Position numbers and translations under genes: made by a program. The notes under the pieces were generated by a model. It had not been told where the DNA came from and made no database searches. It worked only from the letters and a program-made list of their open reading frames with translations. This document shows, piece after piece, positions 45,012-54,443 of a stretch of 64,000 nt of DNA; position 1 is the stretch's first letter; every line of letters begins with the position of its first letter. Origin of the DNA: Pseudomonas helmanticensis (lineage in GTDB: Bacteria; Pseudomonadota; Gammaproteobacteria; Pseudomonadales; Pseudomonadaceae); contig NZ_FXUY01000001.1 in NCBI RefSeq assembly GCF_900182985.1, positions 4,785,501 to 4,849,500 on the forward strand. Direction: 5' to 3'.

Positions 45012-45731
45012 TTAGAAATCACCCCACAATTGTTGGGCTACCGCCAACGCCACAACCGGCGCCGTCTCGGTGCGCAACACTCGCGGGCCGAGGCGGGCGG
45101 CGTGGAAGCCGTTACCCTTGGCCTGCTCGACTTCGGCATCCGTCAAACCGCCTTCAGGCCCGATCAGAAATGCCAGAGTCGCCGGTTTGGCATGACTCAC
45201 CAACGGCTCGGCCACCGGATGCAGCACCAGTTTCAACTCGGCTTCGGTCTGTTTGATCCAGTCCGCCAGCAACACCGGCGGATGAATCACCGGTACCCGC
45301 GAACGACCACATTGCTCGCACGCGCTGATCGCCACCTGACGCCAGTGCAGCAGGCGTTTGTCGGCTCGCTCATCCTTGAGGCGGACTTCGCAGCGATCGC
45401 TGAAAATCGGCGTAATTTCATTCACGCCCAGCTCGGTGGCTTTCTGGATCGCCCAGTCCATCCGCTCGCCCCGGGACAGGCCCTGGCCGAGGTGGATGTG
45501 CAACGGCGATTCGACCTGACCGGCGAATTGCTCGTCGATCTGCACGGTCACGCGCTTCTTGCCGACTTCCAGCAGGGCGCCGCGAAACTCATGGCCGGAA
45601 CCGTCGAACAGCTGCACCGCATCGCCCTCGGCCATGCGCAGCACGCGGCTGATGTAATGCGCCTGGGCTTCCGGCAATTCGTGTTCGCCGGTGCTCAGGG
45701 GAGCGTCGATAAAGAAGCGGGACAGTCTCAT
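45012..45731 (-). CDS. rsmE: 16S rRNA (uracil1498-N3)-methyltransferase RsmE
   Basis: This 239-residue SPOUT methyltransferase modifies U1498 in the decoding region of 16S rRNA. It begins MRLSRFFIDAPLSTGEHELPEAQAHYISRVLRMAEGD, with an N-terminal PUA-like domain (about residues 1-70). The C-terminal knot carries FLIGPEGGLTDAEVEQA near 190 and LGPRVLRTETAPVVAL near 214. It lies downstream of bioA on the same strand, separated by a 133-base inverted element. Confidence 0.96.
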   Translation of the reverse strand: MRLSRFFIDAPLSTGEHELPEAQAHYISRVLRMAEGDAVQLFDGSGHEFRGALLEVGKKRVTVQIDEQFAGQVESPLHIHLGQGLSRGERMDWAIQKATELGVNEITPIFSDRCEVRLKDERADKRLLHWRQVAISACEQCGRSRVPVIHPPVLLADWIKQTEAELKLVLHPVAEPLVSHAKPATLAFLIGPEGGLTDAEVEQAKGNGFHAARLGPRVLRTETAPVVALAVAQQLWGDF

Positions 45732-45779
45732 TTCGGGTCTCTAAAAAATTGGCGCGTAGTCACTGTAGTGAAGAGCTTT

Positions 45780-45912
45780 TGTGGTGAGGGGATTTATCCC
45801 CGTTGGGTGGCGAAGCCGCCCTAAAATCTGCAAACGCGGTGAGTCAGGAGTATTGCGTGTGCTGATTTCACGACTGCTGCGCAGCCGAACGGGGATAAAT
45901 CCCCTCGCCACA
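45780..45912. repeat. 133-base inverted element with GGGGATTTATCCCCG ends
   Basis: The outer arms at 45780-45804 and 45888-45912 are inverses with only one mismatch (TGTGGTGAGGGGATTTATCC and its complement). Each arm is itself a palindrome, GGGGATTTATCCCC. The interior has no frame. This is the only copy in the window and belongs to none of the other families. It fills the gap between bioA and rsmE. Confidence 0.8.
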
Positions 45913-45940
45913 GGGTTTTTTTCAAACCTTTAGATGGCAA

Positions 45941-47347
45941 TCAACCCGGATCGCGGAAGCCGGGGTGGAAATCTTTTGGCACGGCGACGCTGACGCTGTC
46001 ACGGGTAGCGATGTCGATGCCTTCGCTGGCGACTTCGGCGAGGAAGTCGATCTGCTCCGGGGTGATCACGTACGGCGGCAGGAAATACACCACGCTGCCC
46101 AGCGGACGCAGCAGCGCGCCACGCTCCAGCGCGTGCTGGAACACCTTCAAACCGCGACGCTCCTGCCAAGGGTAGGCCTCTTTCGTGGCCTTATCCTTGA
46201 CCATCTCGATGGCCAGGACCATGCCGGTCTGGCGCACTTCCGACACATTCGGATGATCGACCAGATGCGCGGTCGCCGAGGCCATGCGCTGGGCCAGCGC
46301 CTTGTTGTTCTCGATAACGTTGTCCTGCTCGAAGATATCCAGCGTCGCCAGTGCCGCCGCGCACGCCAGCGGGTTGCCGGTGTAGCTGTGCGAATGCAGG
46401 AACGCGCGCAAGGTCGGATAGTCGTCGTAAAACGCGCTGTAGACCTCGTCGGTGGTCAGGCACGCCGCCAGCGGCAGGTAGCCGCCGGTCAGGGCCTTCG
46501 ACAGACAGAGGAAGTCCGGGCGAATGCCGGCCTGTTCGCAGGCAAACATCGTCCCGGTACGGCCGAAACCAACGGCGATTTCATCGAGGATCAAGTGCAC
46601 GCCGTAGCGATCACAAGCCTCGCGCAGCAATTTCAGATACACCGGGTGATACATGCGCATGCCGCCAGCACCTTGAATCAGCGGCTCGACGATCACTGCC
46701 GCGACGCTGTCATGGTTCTCGGCCAATGTCTGTTCCATGGCCGCGAACATGTTGCGCGAATGTTCTTCCCAGCTCATGCCTTCGGGGCGCCCGTAGCAAT
46801 CCGGACTCGGCACTTTGATGGTGTCCATCAGCAGCGCTTTGTAGGTCTCGGTGAACAGCGGCACGTCGCCGACCGCCATCGCCGCCATGGTTTCACCGTG
46901 GTAGCTGTTGGTCAGGGTGACGAAACGCTTTTTGTTCGGTTGGCCGCGATTGAGCCAGTAGTGAAAGCTCATTTTCAGCGCGACTTCGATGCAGGACGAA
47001 CCGTTATCGGCGTAGAACACCCGGTTCAGGCCTTCCGGCGTCATCTTCACCAGACGCTCGGACAGCTCGATCACCGGCTGATGGCTGAAACCCGCCAGAA
47101 TCACGTGCTCAAGCTGATCGACCTGATCCTTGATGCGCTGGTTGATGCGCGGGTTGGCGTGGCCGAACACGTTGACCCACCACGAGCTGACCGCATCGAG
47201 GTAGCGCTTGCCTTCGAAGTCTTCGAGCCAGACGCCCTCACCGCGCTTGATCGGGATCAGCGGCAGCTGTTCGTGGTCTTTCATCTGGGTGCAGGGATGC
47301 CACAACACCGCGAGGTCGCGTTGCATCCACTGGTTATTCAGGCCCAT
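45941..47347 (-). CDS. bioA: Adenosylmethionine-8-amino-7-oxononanoate aminotransferase BioA
   Basis: BioA is a PLP enzyme of biotin synthesis that aminates KAPA to DAPA using SAM as the amino donor. The 468-residue class III aminotransferase shows LWHPCTQMKDHE near residue 15 (BioA-specific substrate region), VSSWWVNVFGHANPRIN near 53 and SYHGETMAAMAVGD near 148. LILDEIAVGFGRTG near 248 and the PLP Lys in LSKALTGGYLPLAA near 284 follow. It is longer than E. coli BioA by about 40 residues, mainly at the C-terminus. Divergent from the amine oxidase. Confidence 0.96.
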   Translation of the reverse strand: MGLNNQWMQRDLAVLWHPCTQMKDHEQLPLIPIKRGEGVWLEDFEGKRYLDAVSSWWVNVFGHANPRINQRIKDQVDQLEHVILAGFSHQPVIELSERLVKMTPEGLNRVFYADNGSSCIEVALKMSFHYWLNRGQPNKKRFVTLTNSYHGETMAAMAVGDVPLFTETYKALLMDTIKVPSPDCYGRPEGMSWEEHSRNMFAAMEQTLAENHDSVAAVIVEPLIQGAGGMRMYHPVYLKLLREACDRYGVHLILDEIAVGFGRTGTMFACEQAGIRPDFLCLSKALTGGYLPLAACLTTDEVYSAFYDDYPTLRAFLHSHSYTGNPLACAAALATLDIFEQDNVIENNKALAQRMASATAHLVDHPNVSEVRQTGMVLAIEMVKDKATKEAYPWQERRGLKVFQHALERGALLRPLGSVVYFLPPYVITPEQIDFLAEVASEGIDIATRDSVSVAVPKDFHPGFRDPG

Positions 47348-47568
47348 TTACAGTCTCCTCGAGGCGGCTCGCGTCAGGCGCGGGCAAACAATCGCGCAAG
47401 CCTATGCAATGCGTCGCGCGGGGACAACCCATTGTGTCGATTGAGCTACTTTGTATGAGCCGATAGACGTCGCTGGCGGCGTTTTGATGGCTAACGTATT
47501 CTTCGCGGTTCTTTGGGTCGTCTGACCCGCACAACTGCTTTTTTCTGTGTATTTCCGGAGTTCGCTGA

Positions 47569-49338
47569 ATGTCTGTCGGTTGGCTGCGCGCCTGTGCGCT
47601 GGTGATATTGGGGCTGTTCAGCGTTACGGCGCTGGCCAAGGATAAAACCGCAATCGTGATCGGTGGCGGCCTGTCGGGCCTGACTGCCGCTTACGAACTG
47701 CAAAACAAAGGTTGGCAGGTCACCCTGCTGGAAGCCAAACCAAGCCTGGGCGGTCGCTCCGGTATGGCCACCAGCGAGTGGATCGGCAACGACAAGACCC
47801 AGCCGGTGCTGAACAAGTACGTTTCGACCTTCAAGCTGGGCACCACGCCAGCACCGGAATTCGTGCGTACGCCGGGTTATCTGATCGACGGCGAGTATTT
47901 CTCCGCCGCTGATCTGGCGACCAAGCAGCCGGCCACCGCCGATGCCTTGAAGCGCTACCAGAAAACCCTCGACGATCTGGCGCGTTCGATCGACGATCCG
48001 CAGAACCCGGCCGCGACCAACACCCTGCACGCGCTGGACCAGATCACCGTATCGAGCTGGCTCGACAAGCAGAACTTGCCAGCGACCGCGCGTCAGTTGA
48101 TCAACCAGGACATCCGCACTCACTACGACGAGCCTTCGCGTCTGTCGCTGCTGTATTTCGCGCAGCAGAACCGCGTCTATCGCGGCGTGTCCGACCGTGA
48201 CCTGCGCGCTTCGCGTCTGGTCGGCGGTAGCCAGGTACTGGCGCAGGCGTTCGTCAAACAGATCAAAACCATCAAGACCAACGCGCCAGTGTCGGCGATC
48301 ACCCAGGACAAGGACGGCGTGACCGTCAAGGTCGGCAGCGTTGGCTACCAGGCTGACTACGTGGTGCTGGCCGTGCCATTGCGTGCACTGAACAAGATTG
48401 CGCTGACGCCTGCGCTGGATGCTCAGCATCTTGCGGCGATCAAGGGCACCAACTACGGTTGGCGCGACCAGATCATGCTGAAGTTCAAGACGCCGGTGTG
48501 GGAAAGCAAGGCGCGCATGTCCGGCGAGATCTACAGCAACACCGGTCTCGGTATGCTCTGGATCGAACCAGCCCTGAAGGGCGGCGCCAACGTGGTGATC
48601 AACCTGTCCGGCGACAATGCCCGCGTGATGCAGGCGTTTGGCGACAAACAGATGGTCGATCAGGTGCTGATTCGTCTGCACGCGTTTTATCCACAGGCCC
48701 GTGGCTCGTTCACCGGTTATGAAATCCGTCGCTACAGCACCGATCCTTCGATGGGTGGCGCGTACCTGGCTTACGGCCCGGGCCAGATCAGCAAGTTCTG
48801 GCGTCTGTGGGAACGTCCGCTGCAGCGTGTGACGTTCGCTGGCGAACACACCGACACCTTGTACCCGGGCACCCTGGAAGGTGCACTGCGCACCGGTCAG
48901 CGTGCGGCCAGTCAGGTTGAAGATCTGGCGGCAGGCAAATCGTTCGAGCCAGCCAAAGTGCTGCCGGCTGCAGCAGCGGCAGGCGCGGCGGGTGCCGTGG
49001 CAGCGAAGAAGGGCAACTTCTTCAGCAACCTGTTCGGCGGTTCGGATGACGAGAAGAAGCCAGAGCCTGTGAAGGCGCCAGAGCCAGCTCCTGCTCCGGT
49101 TGCTCCAGCGCCTGCGCCGACTCCGGCACCTGCGCCAGCTCCGGTGGAAGCACCGAAGCCAGTGACTCCGGTGAAAGCTGAACCGGCGAAGAAAGCGGCG
49201 GCCAAGCCAGCGGCGAAGAAGCCTGCAGCTAAAACCGAGGCGAAGAAGGCCCCAGCCAAACCGGCAGCGAAAAAGGCCGAACCGGCGAAGAAGCCAGCGG
49301 CCAAACCGGCAGCCACTACTGAGACCAAGGCGCAGTAA
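47569..49338 (+). CDS. Exported flavin amine oxidase-family protein with Lys/Ala/Pro-rich C-terminal tail
   Basis: This 589-residue FAD protein has a signal peptide (MSVGWLRACALVILGLFSVTALA). The dinucleotide-binding motif AIVIGGGLSGLTAAYELQNKGWQVTLLEA lies near residues 28-57, followed by GGRSGMA. The C-terminal FAD motif FAGEHTDTLYPGTLEGALRTGQRAA lies near 423-448. After residue 465 the chain becomes low complexity: a glycine/alanine stretch, a Pro/Ala block, then Lys-Pro-Ala-Ala-Lys repeats to the end, like AlgP or histone H1 tails. Substrate unknown (polyamine or amine oxidation by family). Divergent from bioA. Confidence 0.88.
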   Translation: MSVGWLRACALVILGLFSVTALAKDKTAIVIGGGLSGLTAAYELQNKGWQVTLLEAKPSLGGRSGMATSEWIGNDKTQPVLNKYVSTFKLGTTPAPEFVRTPGYLIDGEYFSAADLATKQPATADALKRYQKTLDDLARSIDDPQNPAATNTLHALDQITVSSWLDKQNLPATARQLINQDIRTHYDEPSRLSLLYFAQQNRVYRGVSDRDLRASRLVGGSQVLAQAFVKQIKTIKTNAPVSAITQDKDGVTVKVGSVGYQADYVVLAVPLRALNKIALTPALDAQHLAAIKGTNYGWRDQIMLKFKTPVWESKARMSGEIYSNTGLGMLWIEPALKGGANVVINLSGDNARVMQAFGDKQMVDQVLIRLHAFYPQARGSFTGYEIRRYSTDPSMGGAYLAYGPGQISKFWRLWERPLQRVTFAGEHTDTLYPGTLEGALRTGQRAASQVEDLAAGKSFEPAKVLPAAAAAGAAGAVAAKKGNFFSNLFGGSDDEKKPEPVKAPEPAPAPVAPAPAPTPAPAPAPVEAPKPVTPVKAEPAKKAAAKPAAKKPAAKTEAKKAPAKPAAKKAEPAKKPAAKPAATTETKAQ

Positions 49339-49352
49339 GCCTTTGCTTCAAT

Positions 49353-49383
49353 AAAAAACGCGACCTTCGGGTCGCGTTTTTTT
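49353..49383 (+). terminator. Rho-independent terminator after the amine oxidase
   Basis: The stem CGCGACC (49359-49365) pairs with GGTCGCG (49370-49376) around a TTCG tetraloop. It is preceded by six A and followed by seven T, so it may work in both directions. Confidence 0.94.
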
Positions 49384-49519
49384 GCCCTGCAATTTTGTCC
49401 TTCGCCATCCGGTCACGGGGCTTACTTGTGTACCGGAGCCTTCCCACAAAGTACTCAGACTGAGGTGATAGCGGGTGCCCCGGCGCCAATTCTATGCTGG
49501 GAAAAATAGGAGGCACTTG

Positions 49520-49678
49520 ATGAAAACGTTCACGCTCATGCTTTTGCTGATTGCACTTCCAGGTTGCTCCAACGGGCGCTTATTACCTGGCGGTTATAGT
49601 TCAGAACTCGCGCATAAATGCCAGATAGATCCCTACAGCGCCGATTGCCTGCAACCACCGGCGGTGCTTCATAACTAA
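49520..49678 (+). CDS. Small predicted lipoprotein, 52 residues
   Basis: The sequence MKTFTLMLLLIALPGCSNGRLLPGG has a short hydrophobic core ending in a lipobox LPGC, with Cys16 as the lipidation site. After it are only 36 residues with two more Cys. AGGAGG (49508-49513) sits six bases before the ATG, an excellent binding site, which is why the start at 49475 is rejected. No homologue is recognised. The gene is flanked by an AT-rich gap, and function is unknown. Confidence 0.65.
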   Translation: MKTFTLMLLLIALPGCSNGRLLPGGYSSELAHKCQIDPYSADCLQPPAVLHN

Positions 49679-49950
49679 TCAGCCATGAATAAAGGGCCGG
49701 TTCCACGAATAACTCTGTCCCGTTCGGCAGTTTCCCATGGCCACCTTTGCTTGCGCTTGTGCAGGCGCCCGAGGGTTCAGCAACGATCATTTGTCCAGAC
49801 GCCCCACGCCGTAATCGCCTTTAATCTTTCCTTAACACGCCACTTACAGACTCTTGATCGTATTTATCGATATTTCAAAGCGAAATTTTCCGCTTTAATT
49901 CGATAGATAACTCGCTAGTCTTGGTTCGCAGTTCTCACAGGATTTGGGCA

Positions 49951-50502
49951 ATGCAGCTACGTAACTCTTCATCGCGCTATGGTTGGGTCAGCATCTTCAT
50001 GCACTGGGGCGTGGCGCTGGTGGTCTTCGGGCTGTTCGCGTTGGGCCTGTGGATGGTCGGGCTGGATTACTACAGCAGCTGGCGCAAAGAGGCGCCGGAT
50101 CTGCACAAGAGCATCGGCCTGGTGTTGCTGGCCGTGATGGTGTTGCGGGTGTTGTGGCGCTTTATCAGCCCACCGCCGCCGACGCTGCAAAGCTACAGCC
50201 GCATGACTCGTATCGGCGCCAAGTTCGGCCACGGGTTTCTCTATCTGGCGCTGTTCGCTGTGATGCTTGCCGGTTACCTGATTTCCACCGCAGACGGTGT
50301 CGGGATCCCGGTGTTTGGCCTGTTTGAAGTTCCTGCACTGGTTTCCGGGCTACCGGATCAGGCAGATACCGCTGGGGTGATTCATCTCTGGCTGGCGTGG
50401 GCGCTGGTAATTTTTTCCGGTCTCCATGCGTTGGCAGCATTGAAGCACCACTTTCTCGATCGTGATGCGACCCTGACACGAATGCTCGGTCGCAAAGCCT
50501 GA
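49951..50502 (+). CDS. Cytochrome b561
   Basis: This 183-residue four-helix membrane protein carries two b-type hemes. Likely ligands are His in [15 protein letters not shown] near residue 17, [11 protein letters not shown] near 52, [16 protein letters not shown] near 101 and [24 protein letters not shown] near 143-166. It would pass electrons between the quinone pool and a periplasmic partner. The gene lies 31 bases before the YceI gene. The start was moved from 49921 to 49951 to match the family N-terminus ([19 protein letters not shown]). Confidence 0.93.
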   Translation: MQLRNSSSRYGWVSIFMHWGVALVVFGLFALGLWMVGLDYYSSWRKEAPDLHKSIGLVLLAVMVLRVLWRFISPPPPTLQSYSRMTRIGAKFGHGFLYLALFAVMLAGYLISTADGVGIPVFGLFEVPALVSGLPDQADTAGVIHLWLAWALVIFSGLHALAALKHHFLDRDATLTRMLGRKA

Positions 50503-50533
50503 AATTCAACCTCGACTCAAAGGAAAAGAAAGC

Positions 50534-51109
50534 ATGTTGAAAAAGACTCTGGCCGCTCTGGCAATCGGTTCTGCACTGCTCTCGGCTCAGGCCATGGCAG
50601 CGGACTACAAAATCGACAAGGAAGGTCAGCACGCCTTCGTTGACTGGAAAATCAGCCACCTGGGTTACAGCTTCATCCACGGTACTTTCAAAGATTTCGA
50701 CGGTACTTTCTCGTGGGATTCGGCCAAGCCTGAAGCCAGCAAGATCGCTGTTGATGTGAAAACCGCCAGCCTGTGGTCGAACCACGCTGAACGTGACAAG
50801 CACATCGCCAGCAAAGACTTCCTGGATGTTGGCAAGTTTGCTGATGCCAAGTTCGTCTCCACTGCCGTTAAACCGACCGGTGAAAAGACTGCTGACGTGA
50901 CTGGCGACCTGACCCTGCACGGCGTGACCAAGCCAGTGACCTTCAAGGCCACGTTCAACGGCGAAGGCAAGGATCCATGGGGCGGCGAGCGTGCTGGTTT
51001 CAACGCCACCACCACCCTCAACCTGAACGATTTCGGGATCAAGGGCCCAGGTCCTACCTCGCAAACTGCAGATCTGGACATCTCGCTGGAAGGCGTGAAA
51101 GTTAAATAA
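50534..51109 (+). CDS. YceI family periplasmic protein
   Basis: This 191-residue exported protein has a signal peptide ([22 protein letters not shown]) and a lipocalin-like YceI barrel that binds isoprenoid chains. Conserved stretches are [35 protein letters not shown] near residue 25, [22 protein letters not shown] near 90 and [19 protein letters not shown] near 125. The cytochrome b561-YceI pair is common and suggests a quinone or polyprenyl redox role, which is inference. A terminator follows. Confidence 0.94.
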   Translation: MLKKTLAALAIGSALLSAQAMAADYKIDKEGQHAFVDWKISHLGYSFIHGTFKDFDGTFSWDSAKPEASKIAVDVKTASLWSNHAERDKHIASKDFLDVGKFADAKFVSTAVKPTGEKTADVTGDLTLHGVTKPVTFKATFNGEGKDPWGGERAGFNATTTLNLNDFGIKGPGPTSQTADLDISLEGVKVK

Positions 51110-51123
51110 CTTTCCCCCGCCAC

Positions 51124-51162
51124 ACAAAAACGCCCCCGGTCGAAAGGCCGGGGGCGTTTTTT
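51124..51162 (+). terminator. Rho-independent terminator after the YceI gene
   Basis: CGCCCCCGG (51131-51139) pairs with CCGGGGGCG (51148-51156). AAAAA precedes and TTTTTT follows. A strong nine-base-pair GC stem. Confidence 0.94.
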
Positions 51163-51188
51163 ATTGCCCGCCAAAACACAATTCCCCC

Positions 51189-51284
51189 TGTAGGAGCTGC
51201 CGAAGGCTGCGATCTTTTGATGTTGGCTTTTCTAAGATCAAAAGATCGTCCGATCGCGGCCCGAGCCTTCGGCAGCTCCTACAG
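51189..51284. repeat. REPIN, GTAGGAGCTGCC family, with one arm expanded
   Basis: The left unit at 51189-51220 is standard. The right unit (51236-51284) contains about 17 extra bases (CGTCCGATCGCGGCCCGAG region) between the GATC core and the GCCTTCGGCAGCTCC core. It lies between two terminators that end convergent genes. Confidence 0.82.
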
Positions 51285-51305
51285 AATGCGGGTTGGGGTC
51301 GTCCA

Positions 51306-51343
51306 TAAAAAATGCCCCGGCTCTTGCGAGGCGGGGCATTTTT
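51306..51343 (-). terminator. Rho-independent terminator of rhlE
   Basis: ATGCCCCG (51312-51319) pairs with CGGGGCAT (51332-51339). A tract of six A on the plus strand (51307-51312) becomes the U-tract when read leftward after rhlE. Confidence 0.9.
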
Positions 51344-51358
51344 CATCGCAGCGTCAAA

Positions 51359-53239
51359 TCAGCGATTGCGGGTCAGCAAGGCTGGTTTTTCGCCACGCGG
51401 GCGAGCTGGCAGTTGATCGAGCTGCTCAGGTGTCGGGAAGCGGTCGGCTTTCGATTCCTTGTGCATGATCTTCGGACCGTTGCTGCGCGGGTTTTGCACA
51501 GCCGGTTCGCTGCGTGGCTGGTCGTCACGGGCTGGACGGCGGTTGCGCGAGGACGAAGCGTCATCGCGACGAGCCGGCTGACCATCACGCGGTGCACCAT
51601 TGCGCGGGCCGCTGCGTTTGGCCGGTGGGGTGCCGGTGCTCGAGCCGTTGCTGTTGCGCGGGCCGTTCTGGCGACCTTGTGGCTGACCGCCACGTGGTGC
51701 GCCGGAACCTGCGCCTGCGCCCTGCGCCGGTGCGCCTGGACGACGGCCGCGACCGCCAGCCGGGGCAGGCTTTGGCACGTAGTCAACGCGGTTACCGAAG
51801 TTGTCCACATCGTCGTCGAGGAACTCGTCCGGTGCACGATCAGCCGCCGCACGCGGTGGCTGGCTCGGACGCTGTTCACGGGCCGGAGTGCCTTCGCGCG
51901 GTTTCTGCTGACGGGCAGGACGCTCGCCACGTTCACCGGCCGGCTTCTCTTTGCCCTTGTCTTTGCCCTTGTCTTTACGACCGCCGCCACCGCCGCCGCC
52001 ATTCGGCCCGTCGCCGCGTGGGCCACGTGGGTTGCGCGGGTTACGCACGTCCGGACGCTCGCGCACTTCCGGCTTCTCGGCTTCAATGGTGCTCGAATCG
52101 AAGCCCATCAGGTCGCCGTCGGCGATTTTCTGCTTGGTCATGCGCTCGATGCTTTTCAGCAGTTTTTCTTCGTCCGGTGCGACCAGCGAGATCGCTTCGC
52201 CCGAACGACCGGCACGGCCAGTACGGCCGATACGGTGAACGTAGTCTTCATCAACGTTCGGCAGTTCGAAGTTGACCACGTGCGGCAACTGGTCGATGTC
52301 CAGACCACGTGCAGCGATGTCGGTGGCGACCAGAATGCGTACTTCGCCAGCCTTGAAATCGGCCAGCGCTTTGGTGCGCGCGTTCTGGCTCTTGTTGCCG
52401 TGGATCGCCACAGCCGGCAGGCCGTGTTTGTCCAGATACTCGGCCAGACGGTTGGCGCCGTGCTTGGTACGGGTAAAGACCAGTACCTGTTCCCACGCGC
52501 CAGCGGTGATCAGGTGCGCCAGCAGCGCACGCTTGTGGCTGGCCGGCAGACGGAATACGCGTTGTTCGATGCGCTCGACCGTGGTGTTCGGCGGCGTCAC
52601 TTCGATGCGTTCCGGGTTGTGCAGCAGCTTGCCGGCGAGGTCGGTGATGTCTTTGGAGAACGTTGCCGAGAACAGCAGGTTCTGACGCTTGGACGGCAAG
52701 CGCGCGAGAACTTTCTTCACGTCGTGCACGAAGCCCATGTCGAGCATGCGGTCGGCTTCGTCGAGGACGAGGATTTCCACGTGGGACAGGTCAACGCTGC
52801 CCTGGCCGCAGAGGTCGAGCAAACGACCCGGGCAGGCGACGAGTACGTCGACGCCACGGGACATGGCCTGAACCTGTGGGTTCATGCCGACACCGCCGAA
52901 GATGCAGGCGCTGACGAATTTCAGGTCACGGGCGTAGATCTTGAAGCTCTCGTGAACCTGGGCCGCGAGTTCGCGGGTCGGGGTCAGGACCAGTACGCGC
53001 GGTTGGCGCGGGCCGTGACGCTGGGATTTGTCCGGGTGACCGTTGGGGAACAACCGCTCCAGGATCGGAAGGGCGAAACCGCCGGTTTTACCGGTACCTG
53101 TCTGTGCCGCAACCATCAGGTCGCGACCTTGCAACACGGCGGGAATAGCCCGCTGTTGCACCGGAGTAGGCTCGGTATAGCCCGCATCTTCGATGGCGCG
53201 GACTAAAGCCTCGGAGAGACCGAGGGAAGCAAAGGACAT
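51359..53239 (-). CDS. rhlE: DEAD-box ATP-dependent RNA helicase RhlE
   Basis: This 626-residue helicase of the RhlE group assists ribosome assembly and RNA decay. It begins [33 protein letters not shown] (Q motif). [16 protein letters not shown] lies near residue 47, PTRELAAQV near 80, DEAD in [14 protein letters not shown] near 153, SATFSKD near 186 and [11 protein letters not shown] near 330. After about residue 380 the tail is long, Gly/Arg/Pro-rich and disordered, typical of RhlE RNA-binding extensions. A 74-residue upstream extension to 53461 is rejected. Confidence 0.95.
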   Translation of the reverse strand: MSFASLGLSEALVRAIEDAGYTEPTPVQQRAIPAVLQGRDLMVAAQTGTGKTGGFALPILERLFPNGHPDKSQRHGPRQPRVLVLTPTRELAAQVHESFKIYARDLKFVSACIFGGVGMNPQVQAMSRGVDVLVACPGRLLDLCGQGSVDLSHVEILVLDEADRMLDMGFVHDVKKVLARLPSKRQNLLFSATFSKDITDLAGKLLHNPERIEVTPPNTTVERIEQRVFRLPASHKRALLAHLITAGAWEQVLVFTRTKHGANRLAEYLDKHGLPAVAIHGNKSQNARTKALADFKAGEVRILVATDIAARGLDIDQLPHVVNFELPNVDEDYVHRIGRTGRAGRSGEAISLVAPDEEKLLKSIERMTKQKIADGDLMGFDSSTIEAEKPEVRERPDVRNPRNPRGPRGDGPNGGGGGGGRKDKGKDKGKEKPAGERGERPARQQKPREGTPAREQRPSQPPRAAADRAPDEFLDDDVDNFGNRVDYVPKPAPAGGRGRRPGAPAQGAGAGSGAPRGGQPQGRQNGPRNSNGSSTGTPPAKRSGPRNGAPRDGQPARRDDASSSRNRRPARDDQPRSEPAVQNPRSNGPKIMHKESKADRFPTPEQLDQLPARPRGEKPALLTRNR

Positions 53240-53461
53240 GAGTAATCCTGTTTTAGTTAGGGCTTGGCCCAATGGGAGTCTTGCCTGGCGCGAATCACGT
53301 TTAAGAGGACGCAATCCCGTCCGGTCCTGCTGCGGTTCCGAAGGCACGTCTGGAGTGCTCGCGCGGGCTGCAAAGCTGCGCTGTAGCGGGTCGAGAGGCC
53401 TGTTACGGTTCCGGGCGTCCGGGCGTGAGCCTGGCGGGAACGCCGGAGTATAACAGAGCAA

Positions 53462-54274
53462 TCACTGTGCGCCGCTTTCCTGCTGCTCAACGGTTTTACT
53501 GCTCGCCGAGGCATTGCTCAACGGCGCGGCATCCGCCGGAGCTGCGCCATAGCGGGCGCTCAGCTCGGCATAGGCCGGCTCGCGCTTGAAGCGCTTGAGC
53601 TCGGCACCGAAGCGCTGTACGAGTAAATCCATGCCGGCATTGCGGCGAACCGCGAGAAATTGGCTCTGACGGCTAATAACTGTAGGGTTTTCAGTGATCT
53701 GATTGCGGATATCCAACTCGTCGAGCAAATGCTGGCCGACGCGGCGATCGGTGATCAGCAGATCAATCCGGCCACGCACCAGTTTGCCGAAATTGGCCTC
53801 GTGGGTCGGCGCCGGTTCGCGGGTAAACAGTGTCGAATTGCTGAAGTCGGGGCTGTACAGATAGCCCGGCGAGGTGCCGATGGTCAGGCCTTGGAGTTCT
53901 TCGAGCTTGCTGAACGGATGCGGCCGATTGTTGGCGTAGAACATCACGAACTCGACGTCCGACAGCGGCTCGCTCGGGTAGAGCAGGGTGGCGTCGCGTT
54001 CATCGCTGTGAAAAATATCCAGTGCACCGTCGGCCTGGCCGGTTTCGAGCATCGACAGGCAACGCTTCCACGGCAGGAATTGCCATTCGACTTCAATGCC
54101 CAGGCGTTTGAAGACAATGGCCGTGGTTTCGTAGTCGAGCCCAAGGTTCTTGCCGCCTTCCTCATACACGTACGGCGCCCATGGCTCGGTGACAATACGC
54201 AACTTCTCGCCTCGAGCGGCAAAGCTCAGGCAAGCAAAAACCAGCACGGCGAATAACTGTGTGATCAAAGGCAT
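53462..54274 (-). CDS. Periplasmic solute-binding protein, family 3 type
   Basis: This 270-residue exported protein has a signal peptide (MPLITQLFAVLVFACLSFAARG). The SBP_bac_3 fold carries EKLRIVTEPWAPYVYEEGGKNLGLDYETTAIVFKRLGIEVEWQFLPWKRCLSMLETGQADGAL near residues 23-85. No ABC transporter subunits lie next to it, so it is an orphan binding protein. The ligand (amino acid or small organic acid) cannot be told. The C-terminal tail (about 250-270) is Ser/Gln-rich. Its start is 75 bases from a REPIN. Confidence 0.9.
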   Translation of the reverse strand: MPLITQLFAVLVFACLSFAARGEKLRIVTEPWAPYVYEEGGKNLGLDYETTAIVFKRLGIEVEWQFLPWKRCLSMLETGQADGALDIFHSDERDATLLYPSEPLSDVEFVMFYANNRPHPFSKLEELQGLTIGTSPGYLYSPDFSNSTLFTREPAPTHEANFGKLVRGRIDLLITDRRVGQHLLDELDIRNQITENPTVISRQSQFLAVRRNAGMDLLVQRFGAELKRFKREPAYAELSARYGAAPADAAPLSNASASSKTVEQQESGAQ

Positions 54275-54348
54275 GGCTTGAGATTACGACGAGAAACGCG
54301 AAAGAGCCAGAAAGTGCCTGCACAAGCTCTGTTTCGGGGCTTCAAAAG

Positions 54349-54427
54349 CAAAAGATCGCAGCCGTCGGCAGCTCCTACAGGTGTAATTAACACCAATGTA
54401 GGAGCTGCCGACGGCTGCGATCTTTTG
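54349..54427. repeat. REPIN, GTAGGAGCTGCC family (GACGG variant)
   Basis: Units at 54349-54379 and 54397-54427 use the variant core CAGCCGTCGGCAGC. The spacer contains its own small hairpin GGTGT/ACACC. It separates metF from the solute-binding protein gene. Confidence 0.87.
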
Positions 54428-54443
54428 ATCTTTCTTTTGATGC

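Noticed and set aside
49685..49906. 73-residue frame before cytochrome b561
   Set aside because: No Shine-Dalgarno, no domain, AT-rich intergenic character.
51293..53206. 637-residue plus-strand frame antisense to rhlE
   Set aside because: It runs through the rhlE terminator and the complete helicase domain; Ala/Arg/Thr-biased shadow.
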